DNA of 64,000 bases, taken from assembly GCF_900099965.1 (NCBI RefSeq), contig NZ_FNDJ01000003.1, positions 62,001 to 126,000 of the forward strand, in the 5' to 3' direction. The DNA is from Nonomuraea jiangxiensis. Lineage in GTDB: Bacteria; Actinomycetota; Actinomycetes; Streptosporangiales; Streptosporangiaceae. Of the stretch, positions 43,569-52,906 are shown one piece after another. The position numbers were made by a program, and so were the translations under genes. Under the pieces are notes generated by a model. The model ran no database searches. It was not told the origin of the DNA and worked only from the letters and a program-made list of their open reading frames with translations. Numbering within the stretch: the stretch's first letter is position 1; every line of letters starts with the position of its first letter.

Positions 43569-43880
43569 TCAGGCCTCCGCCGCCGCCGGCGTGTCCTGCA
43601 CGCGCTGGGTCACCTTGCGCTCGACGTAGAACGACAGGAAGGGCACCGTGCCCCCGAGCATCACGCCGAGCATGTACGGCCAGCTCCAGCGCGCCTTCAT
43701 GCCCAGGTTCATCACGGTGAGCAGGTAGATCATGTAGAGCCCGCCGTGAATGGGTGCCACGATCTTCGAGATCGACGCCTCGCCGAAGCCGTAACGCAGC
43801 ACCATGGCCACGCAGAGCACCAGCAGCATGACGCCGACCACATATGCGAGCACCCGGAAGGGCTTCAGAGCCGATTCCAC
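43569..43880 (-). CDS. DUF3817 integral membrane protein
   Basis: A 103-residue membrane protein with three hydrophobic segments (FRVLAYVVGVMLLVLCVAMVL, PIHGGLYMIYLLTVMNLG, WPYMLGVMLGGTVPFLSFYVE). The PIHGGLYMIYL motif is characteristic of DUF3817. It starts three bases after the SURF1 stop and is therefore translationally coupled to it. In actinobacteria this pair is widely conserved and linked by context to respiratory complex assembly, but the biochemical role of DUF3817 is unknown. Confidence 0.9.
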   Translation of the reverse strand: MESALKPFRVLAYVVGVMLLVLCVAMVLRYGFGEASISKIVAPIHGGLYMIYLLTVMNLGMKARWSWPYMLGVMLGGTVPFLSFYVERKVTQRVQDTPAAAEA

Positions 43881-43883
43881 CGC

Positions 43884-44666
43884 TTAACCTTCCAGAACCA
43901 TCTCGGGGGACTTGCCACGGTCTCGATCACTTCGTACGGCATCGCGGACGAAGTGGAACCACATAAAAACGGCGAATCCCGCAAAAATCCACCAATTGGC
44001 AGCGTACGCGAGATTACGCCAGGTCAGTGTCCCGCCCACCTGCGGGGGCTGGACGTCGACCGGGCTCAGCGTGCCGGACGGCGGCTGCGCCACGACATAA
44101 CCCGTGCGCACCTTCTGCCCGCTCCACAGGTTGACCAGCTCGCCCGTGGACACCGTCTGCACCTGACCGGCGGGCAGCACCTCGGCCCGCCCCTGCACGC
44201 TGTCGGTGCCCTCCTGCGGACGCAGCCGCCCGGCCACCGTGACCCTGCCGGGCGGCACGGCCGCCACCGCCGGGTCGTCGGCCCTGTCCGTCCAGCCCCG
44301 CACCACCGGCACCAGCGTGCCGTCGTCGAGCCTGATCGGGGTGAGCACCCAGTAGCCGTGGTCGCGCGACACCCGGCCGCCGGGCGCGTCGACGTCGGGA
44401 CGCCGGTCGACCACCAGGAGCTGGCGGCCGGCGTCGTAGACGCCCTCGGCCGAGACCCGGCGCCCCACCGCCTCGCCGTTGAGCTGGGCGCCCGTCGGGG
44501 CGAGCGTGGCGACCGCGACAGGCCCGGGGTCGGCGGAGGCGTGCGGCTTTCCCGAATCTTGGAAGACGCCGAGTTGCCAGCGCCCGAGCAGGATGAACGC
44601 GATCAGGACCCCGATCGTCAACAGGTGCAGCCCCACGATGCGGGGCGAGAGCAGGGTCCTGAGCAT
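43884..44666 (-). CDS. SURF1-family cytochrome oxidase assembly protein
   Basis: A 260-residue protein with the family topology: an N-terminal helix (LHLLTIGVLIAFILLGRWQLGVF), a large extracytoplasmic domain with VSAEGVYDAGRQLLVVDRR and PVVRGWTDR, and a C-terminal helix (LAYAANWWIFAGFAVFMWFHFVRD). SURF1 proteins help insert heme a into cytochrome c oxidase. GRWQLGVFQDSGKPHA and the YAANWWIFAGFA stretch are typical actinobacterial features. It is upstream of and coupled to DUF3817. Confidence 0.93.
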   Translation of the reverse strand: MLRTLLSPRIVGLHLLTIGVLIAFILLGRWQLGVFQDSGKPHASADPGPVAVATLAPTGAQLNGEAVGRRVSAEGVYDAGRQLLVVDRRPDVDAPGGRVSRDHGYWVLTPIRLDDGTLVPVVRGWTDRADDPAVAAVPPGRVTVAGRLRPQEGTDSVQGRAEVLPAGQVQTVSTGELVNLWSGQKVRTGYVVAQPPSGTLSPVDVQPPQVGGTLTWRNLAYAANWWIFAGFAVFMWFHFVRDAVRSDRDRGKSPEMVLEG

Positions 44667-44826
44667 GGTTCAAAGTTATCCGCCGGGTGGGCCGGTCCCC
44701 TAATCAGGCCGTCCCCACGGCAAGCCGCGTTTCAGCGCGCCACCGCGGCGGCCAGGCGAAGCTCACTCGCTATAGATCCCGCCAAAGGCCGCAAAAGGCG
44801 CAAGCGCTCACGCTAGGCTGCTCACC

Positions 44827-45000
44827 ATGGCTGACCAGCATATCGATCCGGCGGGCAACACCCAGGCGTTCCGCGCGTTCGCGAGCGCACGGGAGCAAGA
44901 AGCCACGGCCAAGCCCAAGAAGTCTCCGCTGCTGCCCATCATCGCGGTCGCCGTCGTGATCGTGATCATCGGCGTGGCCGCCTTCCTCCTGCTCCAGTAG
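44827..45000 (+). CDS. Small single-pass membrane protein
   Basis: A 57-codon gene not part of any longer frame. It encodes MADQHIDPAGNTQAFRAFAS, a charged stretch EQEATAKPKKS and a strong C-terminal helix PLLPIIAVAVVIVIIGVAA. The ATG directly follows a promoter-like TAGGCT (44814-44819) by seven bases and has no ribosome site, so the mRNA is probably leaderless. Codon third positions are G/C-rich, as in real genes here. Function is unknown; it is divergent from SURF1. Confidence 0.7.
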   Translation: MADQHIDPAGNTQAFRAFASAREQEATAKPKKSPLLPIIAVAVVIVIIGVAAFLLLQ

Positions 45001-45098
45001 TCACCGGCAGGACGATCCCCGCCGCGGAGGCCGTGGCGGGATCTCGTCGTCGCCATGTGACGGCCGTCACCCTGGACCCGGCCGGATTGCGCTCATTA

Positions 45099-45119
45099 TA
45101 TTGGATGGGGCGTCCAATA
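45099..45119. promoter_or_regulatory. Palindrome upstream of the monooxygenase gene
   Basis: TATTGGA (45099-45105) and TCCAATA (45113-45119) are perfect reverse complements with a 7-nt spacer. It lies in a locally AT-rich patch 19-39 bases before the monooxygenase start and looks like a TetR-type operator. No TetR gene is adjacent. Confidence 0.55.
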
Positions 45120-45137
45120 ATCGGCCGGGGAGGTCCT

Positions 45138-46589
45138 ATGGGTGATCCGGGATTGGTGATCATCGGCGCCGGGTTCGCCGGGATCGGCATGGCGATCAAG
45201 CTCAAGGAAGCCGGTTACCACGACTTCGTCATCCTGGAGAAGGCCGCCGAGCTGGGCGGCACCTGGCGCGACAACACCTATCCCGGCTGCGCGTGCGACA
45301 TCCCGTCGCACATGTACTCCTACTCGTTCGAGCTCAACCCCGGCTGGTCCCGGATGTTCGCCCCGCAGCAGGAGATCTGGGACTACCTGCGCGCGTGCGC
45401 CGACAAGTACGGCATCACCCGCCACATCCGGTACGGCCGGCAGGTCACCGCCCTCGACTACGACGACGCCAGGCGGGGCTGGTCGGTCACCACGGACGAC
45501 GGGACGACAATGCGGACGAACGCGATCGTCTCGGCCATCGGCGCCCTACATATCCCGAAATTTCCTGACATACCGGGGCGCGAGACCTTCCGCGGCCCCG
45601 CCTTCCACTCCGCCGAGTGGGACCACTCGGCCGACCTCACCGGCAAGCGCGTCGCCGTCATCGGCACCGGCGCCTCCGCCGTCCAGTTCGTCCCGCGGAT
45701 CGCCCCGCTCGCCGGCCGCCTGACCGTCTTCCAGCGCACGCCCCCGTGGATCCACCCCAAACCGGACCTCCCCTTCTCCCCCGCCACGCGCCGGATCCTG
45801 CGGCTGCCCGGCCTGGCGAGGACCGTACGCGACGGCCTCTACTGGGCCCTGGAGGCCAGGGGCATGGGCTTCGCGGCCGACCCCCGCCTGATGAAGCCGC
45901 TCAGAAGGCTCGCGCTCGACCACCTGGGGGCCCAGGTCCCCGACCCGGACCTGCGCCGCCGGCTCACCCCCGGCTACCTGATCGGCTGCAAGCGCATCCT
46001 GTTCTCCAGCGACTTCTACCCGGCCCTGACCAGGGAGAATGTCGAGCTGGTCACCGAGGGCGTCACCGAGATCAGGCCACACTCGATCGTGGACGCGGCG
46101 GGCGCCGAGCACCCGGCCGACGTGATCGTCTACGGCACCGGCTTCAGGGTCGTGGACACGCTCGCCGACCAGCACATCGTCGGCCGGGACGGGCTGAAGA
46201 TCCAGGACGCCTGGCGGGACGGCGTACAGGCCTACTACGGGATCGCCACCTCGGGCTTCCCGAACCTGTTCTTCCTGCTCGGCCCCAACACCGGCCTCGG
46301 GCACAACTCGGTGGTGTTCATGATCGAGTCGCAGGTCCGCTATGTCGTCAACTGCCTGCGCCTGTTGTCCAGGACCCGGGCCAGGGCCCTGGACGTCAGG
46401 CCGGGCGCGCAGCGGGCGTTCAACCGCCGCCTGCGCCGCCGGCTCGACCCTCTGGTGTGGAACGCGGGCTGCGACTCCTGGTACCTGGACGAGCACGGCG
46501 TCAACCGCACGATCTGGCCGGGCTTCACCTTCGAGTACTGGGCGCGTACGAGGAAGGTGCGGCCCGGCGCCTACGAGCTCATCTACTAG
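45138..46589 (+). CDS. Baeyer-Villiger-type flavin-containing monooxygenase
   Basis: A 483-residue flavoprotein. The FAD fingerprint VIIGAGFAGIGMAIKL opens the protein, the NADPH fingerprint is VAVIGTGASAVQFVP, and between them is FRGPAFHSAEWDHS, matching the Baeyer-Villiger signature FxGxxxHxxxW. The enzyme should insert one oxygen atom into a ketone or oxidise a heteroatom. The ATG at 45138 follows GGGGAGGTCC. The last 11 bases overlap the convergent gamma-glutamyltransferase gene. Substrate is unknown; steroid or aliphatic ketones are common for this subgroup. Confidence 0.92.
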   Translation: MGDPGLVIIGAGFAGIGMAIKLKEAGYHDFVILEKAAELGGTWRDNTYPGCACDIPSHMYSYSFELNPGWSRMFAPQQEIWDYLRACADKYGITRHIRYGRQVTALDYDDARRGWSVTTDDGTTMRTNAIVSAIGALHIPKFPDIPGRETFRGPAFHSAEWDHSADLTGKRVAVIGTGASAVQFVPRIAPLAGRLTVFQRTPPWIHPKPDLPFSPATRRILRLPGLARTVRDGLYWALEARGMGFAADPRLMKPLRRLALDHLGAQVPDPDLRRRLTPGYLIGCKRILFSSDFYPALTRENVELVTEGVTEIRPHSIVDAAGAEHPADVIVYGTGFRVVDTLADQHIVGRDGLKIQDAWRDGVQAYYGIATSGFPNLFFLLGPNTGLGHNSVVFMIESQVRYVVNCLRLLSRTRARALDVRPGAQRAFNRRLRRRLDPLVWNAGCDSWYLDEHGVNRTIWPGFTFEYWARTRKVRPGAYELIY

Positions 46590-48306
46590 GGGACACCACC
46601 AGCGCGCTGCCGCCACCGCGCCTGACGGGCTCGGCGACCGCCTGGACCCGGCCTCGGCCGACGAACTCCAGCGCCGTGGCGGCGCCGAGCTCAGGGGTCT
46701 GGGCGAAGCTGTGCCCCAGGGCCTCCAGCTCGGGCCGGTACCTCGTCAGGAACGCCGGTTCGGCCTGCGTCTGCGGGGTGTTGCGCTGAGAGGCGCGCGG
46801 CGCGGCGAGCGCGTCCGGCAGGCTCATGCCGAAGTCGTAGCGGTTGACCAGGATCTGCAGCACGGTCGTGATGATGGTCGAGCCGCCCGGCGAACCGGCC
46901 GCGAGCACCGGCTTGCCGTGGTCGAACACGATCGTCGGCGCCATCGACGAGCGCGGGCGCTTGCCGGGGGCGGGCAGGTTCGGGTCGCCGGGGGCCGGGC
47001 CGAACGTGAAGTCGGTCAGCTCGTTGTTGAGCAGCACGCCGCGGCCCGGCACCACGATGCCGTTGCCGCCGGTGGACTCGATGGTCAGGTTGTAGGCGAT
47101 CACGTTGCCCCAGCGGTCGGCGACCACCAGGTGGGTGGTCTCGGGGCCCTCCTGCGCGACCGGGGTGGCGCTGCCCTCAGGCTCGGCGCAGTCCTCGTAG
47201 GAGCCGTCAGGGTTGCCCGGCGCGGCCGGGTGGGCCATCGCCCTGTCGCCGATCAGGCAGGCCCGCTCCTTGGCGAAGCCGTCGGACAGCAGCTGCTTCA
47301 GCGGCACGCCGAGGATGTCGCCGACGTACTTGCCCCGGTCGGCGAAGGCGAGCCTGGAGGACTCCAGGTATTCGTGCAGGCCGACGCGGGGCAGGGCCTC
47401 CAGGATGTTGAGCGCCTCCCCGACGGTCGAGCCGCCGGAGGACGGGGGCGCCATGCCGTACACGTCCAGGCCCTTGTAGGAGACCTTGGTGGGCTCGCGC
47501 AGCAGGGCGCGGTAGGCGCGCAGGTCGGACAGCTCCATGAGGCCGGGCCGGACGTTGCGGGTGCTGCCGGGGGTGACCGGCGGGCGCTTGACGGTGGCCA
47601 CGACCTCCTTGCCGAGCTGCCCGTCGTACAGCCAGCTCGGGCCGCGTCTGCCCAGCTCGCGGTAGGTGTCGGCGAGCTCGGGGTTCCTGAAGACGGAGCC
47701 GACGGGCGGCGGGGCGCCGTTCGGGAGGTAGAGCTTGGCCGTGGAGGTGATGTCGGCGAAGCGGGCGGCGTTGGCGGCGGTCTGGTCGTGGAAGGTCTGG
47801 TCCACGACGAAGCCCCTGTCGGCCACCTCGATCGCGGGCTTGAGCGCCTCCTTGAGGGAGATCGTGCCGAACTTCCGCAGGGCCAGATCCCAGTTCGCGA
47901 CCGTGCCGGGCACGCCGGCCGACAGACCGCTGGTGACGCCCTCATCGAACGGGATGCCCTCTAACGTGGTCGCGTTCATGGCCCGGGGGGCGGTCTCCCG
48001 GCCGTCGATCGTGTAGACCTTACGCTTACCGGCGTCGTAGTAGACCATGAAGCCGCCGCCGGCCAGGCCCGACGAGTACGGCTCCGTCACGCCGAGCACC
48101 GCGCCGGCGGCGACCGCGGCGTCCACGGCGTTGCCACCCTTCCTGAGCACGGAGATGGCGGCCTTGCTGGCATCGAGGTCGACGGTGGCCACGGCGCCGC
48201 CGTACCCCTCCGCGACCGGTACCTTCTCCTGCCGCTCCGCCAGCACGGGAGCGGCAGGCACGAGCGAGACGAGGACTGCTGTTACGGGAACGATCACTCG
48301 GCGCAT
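46579..48306 (-). CDS. ggt: Secreted gamma-glutamyltransferase
   Basis: A 575-residue exported Ntn-hydrolase. The ATG at 48306 gives a signal peptide (VIVPVTAVLVSLVPAAPVLA) followed by the large subunit beginning VAEGYGGAVATVDLDAS. The autocleavage threonine is in PETTHLVVADRWGN, where the small subunit would start, and GGSTIITTVLQI is conserved near the end. It splits gamma-glutamyl bonds of glutathione-like compounds and may act on peptides. A longer start at 48378 has no signal-like N-terminus. It is divergent from the two-component genes. Confidence 0.92.
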   Translation of the reverse strand: MRRVIVPVTAVLVSLVPAAPVLAERQEKVPVAEGYGGAVATVDLDASKAAISVLRKGGNAVDAAVAAGAVLGVTEPYSSGLAGGGFMVYYDAGKRKVYTIDGRETAPRAMNATTLEGIPFDEGVTSGLSAGVPGTVANWDLALRKFGTISLKEALKPAIEVADRGFVVDQTFHDQTAANAARFADITSTAKLYLPNGAPPPVGSVFRNPELADTYRELGRRGPSWLYDGQLGKEVVATVKRPPVTPGSTRNVRPGLMELSDLRAYRALLREPTKVSYKGLDVYGMAPPSSGGSTVGEALNILEALPRVGLHEYLESSRLAFADRGKYVGDILGVPLKQLLSDGFAKERACLIGDRAMAHPAAPGNPDGSYEDCAEPEGSATPVAQEGPETTHLVVADRWGNVIAYNLTIESTGGNGIVVPGRGVLLNNELTDFTFGPAPGDPNLPAPGKRPRSSMAPTIVFDHGKPVLAAGSPGGSTIITTVLQILVNRYDFGMSLPDALAAPRASQRNTPQTQAEPAFLTRYRPELEALGHSFAQTPELGAATALEFVGRGRVQAVAEPVRRGGGSALVVSPSR

Positions 48307-48372
48307 GGTCTCCACGATGGACCACGTACGCCCGTCGCGGTAGGGCCCCCTCAAACACAGGGATGATGCGCC

Positions 48373-48394
48373 GGTCAACGCGCTGACCTAGCGT
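48373..48394 (+). promoter_or_regulatory. Probable promoter of the NarL-type kinase gene
   Basis: TAGCGT (48389-48394) lies seven bases before the GTG at 48402, suggesting a leaderless transcript. GGTCA-N6-TGACC (48373-48388) is a small palindrome just upstream of this box. Confidence 0.4.
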
Positions 48395-48401
48395 AGGACC
48401 C

Positions 48402-49508
48402 GTGCGCGGCAAGCTCGGATTCCATCCCTATCTCGCCCTCATCGTGGCGGCCGCCCAGTTCGTCATCGGCAAGGGCGCGTCCTGGGGGCAGCGATACACC
48501 AGGGCGCCCCTCGACCCCTACGCCTACGGACTGCTGCTGGTCGGCCCGGTGGCGATCGTCCTGCACCGGCGTTTCCCGCTGCTGACCACCATCGCCGCGC
48601 TCGCCGCCTGCGACCTCTTCCTGATCGGCGGATACCCCTACGGTCCCAGCTTCGTCAGCCTGGCGGTCCTGCTGTTCCAGCTGGTCCTGCACGGCAGGAG
48701 GCTGATCGGCTGGAGCATGGCCGGGGCCACGGTGGTGTCCTTCATCGGCTACGGCTGGGCGATCGGCCAGCGCGACCTCTTCCACAGCGTGTGGATCTTC
48801 ACCGCCGTGACCCTGCTCATGGTGGTGGCCGAGCTGGTCAGGACCGTCAGGGAACGCCGGGCCGAGCGCGAGCGCATCGCCGAGGAGGAGGCCCGGCGGC
48901 AGGCCAGCGAGGAGCGCCTGACCATGGCCCAGGAGCTCCACGACGTGCTGGCCCACAACATCTCGCTCATCCATGTCCAGGCCTCTACCGCGTTGCACCT
49001 CATTGACACCAACCCCGAGCAGGCCAGGACCGCCCTGGCCACCATCAAGACGGCCTCCAAGGAGGTGCTCGGCGAGATGCGCTCGGTCCTCAACGTCCTG
49101 CGCGAAGGCGCCCCGCGCTCCCCGACCGCCGGGCTCGACCGCCTGGACGAGCTGATCGAGCGCTCGGGGATGCGGGTGTCGATCGAACGGGTCGGCTGCC
49201 GGCCGCTGCCGCCGCAGGTCGAGCGGGCCGCCTACCGGATCGTGCAGGAGTCGCTGACCAACGCCGCCCGCCACGCACCCGGCTCCGAGGTGAGCGTGCG
49301 CCTCGAATACGGCCTGCGGGAGCTGGCCATCCAGGTGAACGACACGGGCGCGGCCACGGTCCCGGTGTTGTCGGAGTCGGGCAGCGGCAACGGCATCCCC
49401 GGCATGCGCGAGCGGGCCTCCGCGCTGGGCGGCACCCTCGTCGCCGGCCCGGCGGGCGCCGGTTTCCAGGTCCAGGCGCGGCTGCCACTACCCGAGGAGA
49501 GTCAATGA
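48402..49508 (+). CDS. NarL-type sensor histidine kinase (HisKA_3)
   Basis: A 368-residue membrane kinase. About four to five hydrophobic helices fill residues 10-145, then a short coiled coil of Glu/Arg, the dimerisation and phospho-acceptor helix LTMAQELHDVLAHNISLI (His180) and the ATPase core with ESLTNAARHAPGSEV and SGSGNGIPGMRERA. The sensor is entirely within the membrane, without an extracytoplasmic domain, so it may sense envelope state. Its stop overlaps the response-regulator start (ATGA). Confidence 0.93.
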   Translation: MRGKLGFHPYLALIVAAAQFVIGKGASWGQRYTRAPLDPYAYGLLLVGPVAIVLHRRFPLLTTIAALAACDLFLIGGYPYGPSFVSLAVLLFQLVLHGRRLIGWSMAGATVVSFIGYGWAIGQRDLFHSVWIFTAVTLLMVVAELVRTVRERRAERERIAEEEARRQASEERLTMAQELHDVLAHNISLIHVQASTALHLIDTNPEQARTALATIKTASKEVLGEMRSVLNVLREGAPRSPTAGLDRLDELIERSGMRVSIERVGCRPLPPQVERAAYRIVQESLTNAARHAPGSEVSVRLEYGLRELAIQVNDTGAATVPVLSESGSGNGIPGMRERASALGGTLVAGPAGAGFQVQARLPLPEESQ

Positions 49509-50152
49509 TCAAGGTGCTGCTGGCCGACGACCAGGCGCTGGTCCGGGCGGGCTTCAAGGCGCTGCTCAACGCCCAGCCGGACATGACCGTCGTGGCCGAG
49601 GCCCCCGACGGCGCCGAGGCCGTACGGCTGGCGATCGAGCACCGGCCCGACGTGGTGCTGATGGACATCCGCATGCCCGGCACCGACGGCCTGACCGCCA
49701 CCCGGCAGATGCCGCCGGGGCCGCGCATCATCATCCTGACCACGTTCGAGCTGGACGAGTACGTCTTCGAGGCGCTGCGCGGCGGGGCCAGCGGTTTCCT
49801 GGTCAAGGACACCGAGCCCGCCGAGCTGATCCAGGCGGTGCGCGTGGTCGCGGCGGGCGAGGCGCTGCTGTCGCCCAGCGTGACCCGCCGGCTGATCGCC
49901 GAATACGCCTTCCGCGCCAAGGAACCGGTCGCCGCCGACGGGCTCGACCAGCTCACCGAGCGCGAACGCGAGGTGCTTGCCCTGGTCGGCACCGGCATGA
50001 CCAACGACGAGATCGCGGCCAAGCTGTTCATGTCGCCGGCCACCGCCAAGACTCACGTGAGCCGGGCCATGATGAAGCTGCACGCCAGGGACCGGGCGCA
50101 GCTCGTCGTGATCGCATACGAGTCGGGGCTGGTCAAACCCGGCTGGCTCTGA
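49505..50152 (+). CDS. NarL/LuxR-family response regulator
   Basis: A 215-residue regulator with receiver motifs VLLADDQALVRAG, the phospho-acceptor Asp54 in VVLMDIRMPGTDG and the lysine in GFLVKDTEP. The LuxR HTH is LTEREREVLALVGTGMTNDEIAAKLF plus ATAKTHVSRAMMKL. It is translationally coupled to the kinase upstream. Targets are unknown; the divergent gamma-glutamyltransferase is the closest other gene. Confidence 0.95.
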   Translation: MIKVLLADDQALVRAGFKALLNAQPDMTVVAEAPDGAEAVRLAIEHRPDVVLMDIRMPGTDGLTATRQMPPGPRIIILTTFELDEYVFEALRGGASGFLVKDTEPAELIQAVRVVAAGEALLSPSVTRRLIAEYAFRAKEPVAADGLDQLTEREREVLALVGTGMTNDEIAAKLFMSPATAKTHVSRAMMKLHARDRAQLVVIAYESGLVKPGWL

Positions 50153-50158
50153 CGAATC

Positions 50159-50172
50159 GGGCTGGTCAGCCC
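50159..50172 (+). terminator. Hairpin after the response-regulator gene
   Basis: GGGCT (50159-50163) and AGCCC (50168-50172) pair around a 4-nt loop seven bases after the stop, in the gap before the convergent propeller gene. Confidence 0.4.
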
Positions 50173-50248
50173 TCGACAGCCTCGTTTCGAACTTTTAGCC
50201 CTAGGGCCGCGGGTTCGCAGGAGGCGAGTCGCACCGGAGGAGCCGTGT

Positions 50249-52906
50249 TCATCCGGTGTGCCGGTCAAGCTCCGCCGGGTTCGGCCCGGGGCGTCCGTCC
50301 TTGGCGCGCAGCGCGTACAGGTTGCCGTTCGAGCTGCCGACGTAGACGAGGCCGCCGGCCACGACCGGCTGGGTCTGGAACCTGCCACCGGCCTGGAAGC
50401 GCCAGCGGGGCGCGCCGGTGGCCGCGTCCAGCGCGTGCAGCGTGCCGCCCTCATCTCGGGCGAAGACGGTGTCTTCGTGGACAGACACCTCGGCGGTGAG
50501 CGGCCTGCTCCACCGTTCCTGCCCGGTTTCGGGGTCCAGGGCGTGCAGGTGCCGGCCGCCGATGTAGACCTTCCCTCGCGACTCGGTGACGTTCCAGCGG
50601 CCGCTGTCGCCTGCGGTGGTGAGCCGCCATCGCTCCTTGCCGGAGGCGGTGTTCAACGCGTACGTGCGCCCGGCGAGGTCGCCGAGGTAAACGGTGCCGC
50701 CGATCACGACCGGGTCGTACCGGACGATGTGGCCGAAGCGGGCGCGCCATCGCGCCTTCCCGGTGGCGGGGTCGAGCGCGGACACCTTCGTGCCGGTGAC
50801 CGCGAAGACGGCCTCGCCGGTCGCGGTGAGGTAACCGGCCGGGGTGAAGTCGGCGGCGCCCAGACGAGAGCGCCAGCGAAGGGCGCCTGTCGTGGCGTCG
50901 AGGGCGGACAGCAGGCCCTGCTGGTCGCCCACGTGACCTTTCCGGCTGCTCACGTAGACGGTGCCGGCGGCCACGGCCACGTTGCCCAGGTCGCCGGGGA
51001 CGCGGAAGCGCCACCGCTGCTTGCCGGTGACGGCGTCCAGCGCGATGACGTGGGTGAAGCCGACGCCCGCGTATACGCCGCCGTCCTTGATGACGATGTC
51101 CCTGGCGTCGAAGTCGCGGTTCCACCGCATCCGGCCGCTGGCGGCGTCGATGGCCGCCACTCCGTCGCTCCTCACGCCGTAGAGCACGCCGTCCACCAGC
51201 ATGGGCGCGGCGGGCCAGGACTTCCATCGTGCTCGGCCGTTGACGGCGTCCAGGGCGTACAGCCCGTCGTCGGCGCCGGCGTACACGACATCGCCGTCCA
51301 CCACCGGGTCGGCACTGACGCTCCCGTCGGCGAGGTGGGTCCAGCCACCCGTCCGCTCCGGAGGACGGACGCGCTCGCCCGGCCGGTAGCGGGCCATCAG
51401 GTTGTCACGCACCCGGACCGCGGTCAGGCGCTGGAGCAGCCGGGACGACGACGTCAGGTGGACGATGACCGGCCCCACATTGACGAGCGTCCCGCCGAAG
51501 GTCCCGCCGGGGCCGTGCGCCGTGTAGGAGAAGATGCCCTCACCCTCGATCGTGGGGTCGAAGTCGAAGCTCTCGTGGCGCCTGGTCTGCTCGGCCGCGG
51601 CGGCGAAGAGGGCACCGGCGTTCGGGGACACCCAGCTCACGGCGAGCGAGATGACTTCGCCGTCGTCCTCGGGGGGTATCCAGTCGCAGGCCACGGGCCT
51701 GGGCAGCGTGAGGTCACCCAGGGACTTGCTGCCGGGCACGGGGCGGATGCCGTGACCGAGGTCGCGCGCGGTGAGCAGGGAGCATGCGTCCGGCCAGGCG
51801 TGCGGCGGGACGCCGCCGAGCGCGACGGGGCCGGTGGGACGCCCGTAGACCGGACGGAAGGCGGTGACCTGGGCGTCACTGTGGATGAAGGCCATGCGCG
51901 AGGTCGCTCCCACGAGATTGGTGGTGTGGGCGAGCGGCCTGTCGAGGGGGAACGCGCCGAGACGGCCGGTGTCCTGGTCGCGCGAGATGAGATAACCGGG
52001 CAGCGGCCATGCGCTGTTCAGGTCGAATCCCGGTGGGTCCCCGGCGTCGGGAAGATCGCCCACCTGCAGCGGCGGGCTCCAGCGTCCGTCGCCGCCGGAC
52101 GGCCACCAGGCGGCGGCCCTGTCCAGGCCGGAGACGGGCAGCGGCGTGCCGTCCTGTGTGAAGAGGTACTCGTCGTCGTCCACCCCGGCGATGACGAAAC
52201 CCTCCGACGCCCTCCTGAGCGAGAGCCGTACGTCGTCGTCAGCGGTGGTGTGCCTGGTGGCCACCGGACGTGTCCAGTTCCTCCGTAACGTACGCGGATC
52301 GAAGGAGTCGAGCCGCACGCGGCCCTGCCCGCAGTGGCTCAGGAGCAGCACGGCCCGCGATGTGGAGTCGGGCTGTCCCTCGCAACCCACCGTGTCGGCA
52401 TTCCGGGCGTGGATGCCGCCGGTTCGCACGTCGAGCGAGAGCAGCCCGGACTCCCGCTGGAAGACGACGATGCCGTACTCGGACACCAGGATCCGCGGGA
52501 GATTGTCCGCCCGTGGCCCCGACGGGGGCAGCGCGTGCTGCCACAGCGGGCCGCCGGAGGCCAGGTCGTAGCCGTACAAGGTCCGGTCCGACGATCCCCT
52601 GGGACTCCCGGCCACGACGAGAGTGCCGGTCGTCGCCCACGCGTCACCAAGGGAAGGGGCGGAGGTGCGAATGGTACGCCGGATCGTGCCGGTACGGGCA
52701 TCGCGCACGGTCACGGTCCCCTCCGACGCCGCCGTGATCAGGTTCTCGCCGGACAGGAAGGAGAGCGAGGCCATATCCTCGGCGGGGACCGACCACGCCG
52801 CCTTCCAGCCGACGAGTTCCAGCGGAGGTCGCCCGTCGTCGGCGACCGCGACCGCGGCGGCCACCGAGAGCGCCGTCAGGGCCCGGAGGCAACGGATGAT
52901 CAGCAT
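50249..52906 (-). CDS. Secreted double PQQ-like beta-propeller protein with DUF3558-like insert
   Basis: An 885-residue protein. The N-terminus (MLIIRCLRALTALSVAAAVAVA) looks like a signal peptide. Residues about 35-360 form a first WD/PQQ-like propeller. A central segment, about 370-500, opens WPDACSLLTARDLG, which resembles the DUF3558 domain of actinobacterial lipoproteins. Residues about 515-885 are a second propeller of repeats such as LDAVTGKQRWRF, LDPATGKARWRA and LNTASGKERWRL. The PQQ-like repeats are structural; no cofactor site is evident. Its start overlaps the partner membrane-protein stop by seven bases. Confidence 0.85.
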   Translation of the reverse strand: MLIIRCLRALTALSVAAAVAVADDGRPPLELVGWKAAWSVPAEDMASLSFLSGENLITAASEGTVTVRDARTGTIRRTIRTSAPSLGDAWATTGTLVVAGSPRGSSDRTLYGYDLASGGPLWQHALPPSGPRADNLPRILVSEYGIVVFQRESGLLSLDVRTGGIHARNADTVGCEGQPDSTSRAVLLLSHCGQGRVRLDSFDPRTLRRNWTRPVATRHTTADDDVRLSLRRASEGFVIAGVDDDEYLFTQDGTPLPVSGLDRAAAWWPSGGDGRWSPPLQVGDLPDAGDPPGFDLNSAWPLPGYLISRDQDTGRLGAFPLDRPLAHTTNLVGATSRMAFIHSDAQVTAFRPVYGRPTGPVALGGVPPHAWPDACSLLTARDLGHGIRPVPGSKSLGDLTLPRPVACDWIPPEDDGEVISLAVSWVSPNAGALFAAAAEQTRRHESFDFDPTIEGEGIFSYTAHGPGGTFGGTLVNVGPVIVHLTSSSRLLQRLTAVRVRDNLMARYRPGERVRPPERTGGWTHLADGSVSADPVVDGDVVYAGADDGLYALDAVNGRARWKSWPAAPMLVDGVLYGVRSDGVAAIDAASGRMRWNRDFDARDIVIKDGGVYAGVGFTHVIALDAVTGKQRWRFRVPGDLGNVAVAAGTVYVSSRKGHVGDQQGLLSALDATTGALRWRSRLGAADFTPAGYLTATGEAVFAVTGTKVSALDPATGKARWRARFGHIVRYDPVVIGGTVYLGDLAGRTYALNTASGKERWRLTTAGDSGRWNVTESRGKVYIGGRHLHALDPETGQERWSRPLTAEVSVHEDTVFARDEGGTLHALDAATGAPRWRFQAGGRFQTQPVVAGGLVYVGSSNGNLYALRAKDGRPGPNPAELDRHTG

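Noticed and set aside
50200..50248. GGGTTCGCAGGAG as a tRNA T-arm remnant or attachment site
   Set aside because: No matching acceptor, D or anticodon stems nearby, and no integrase in the window.
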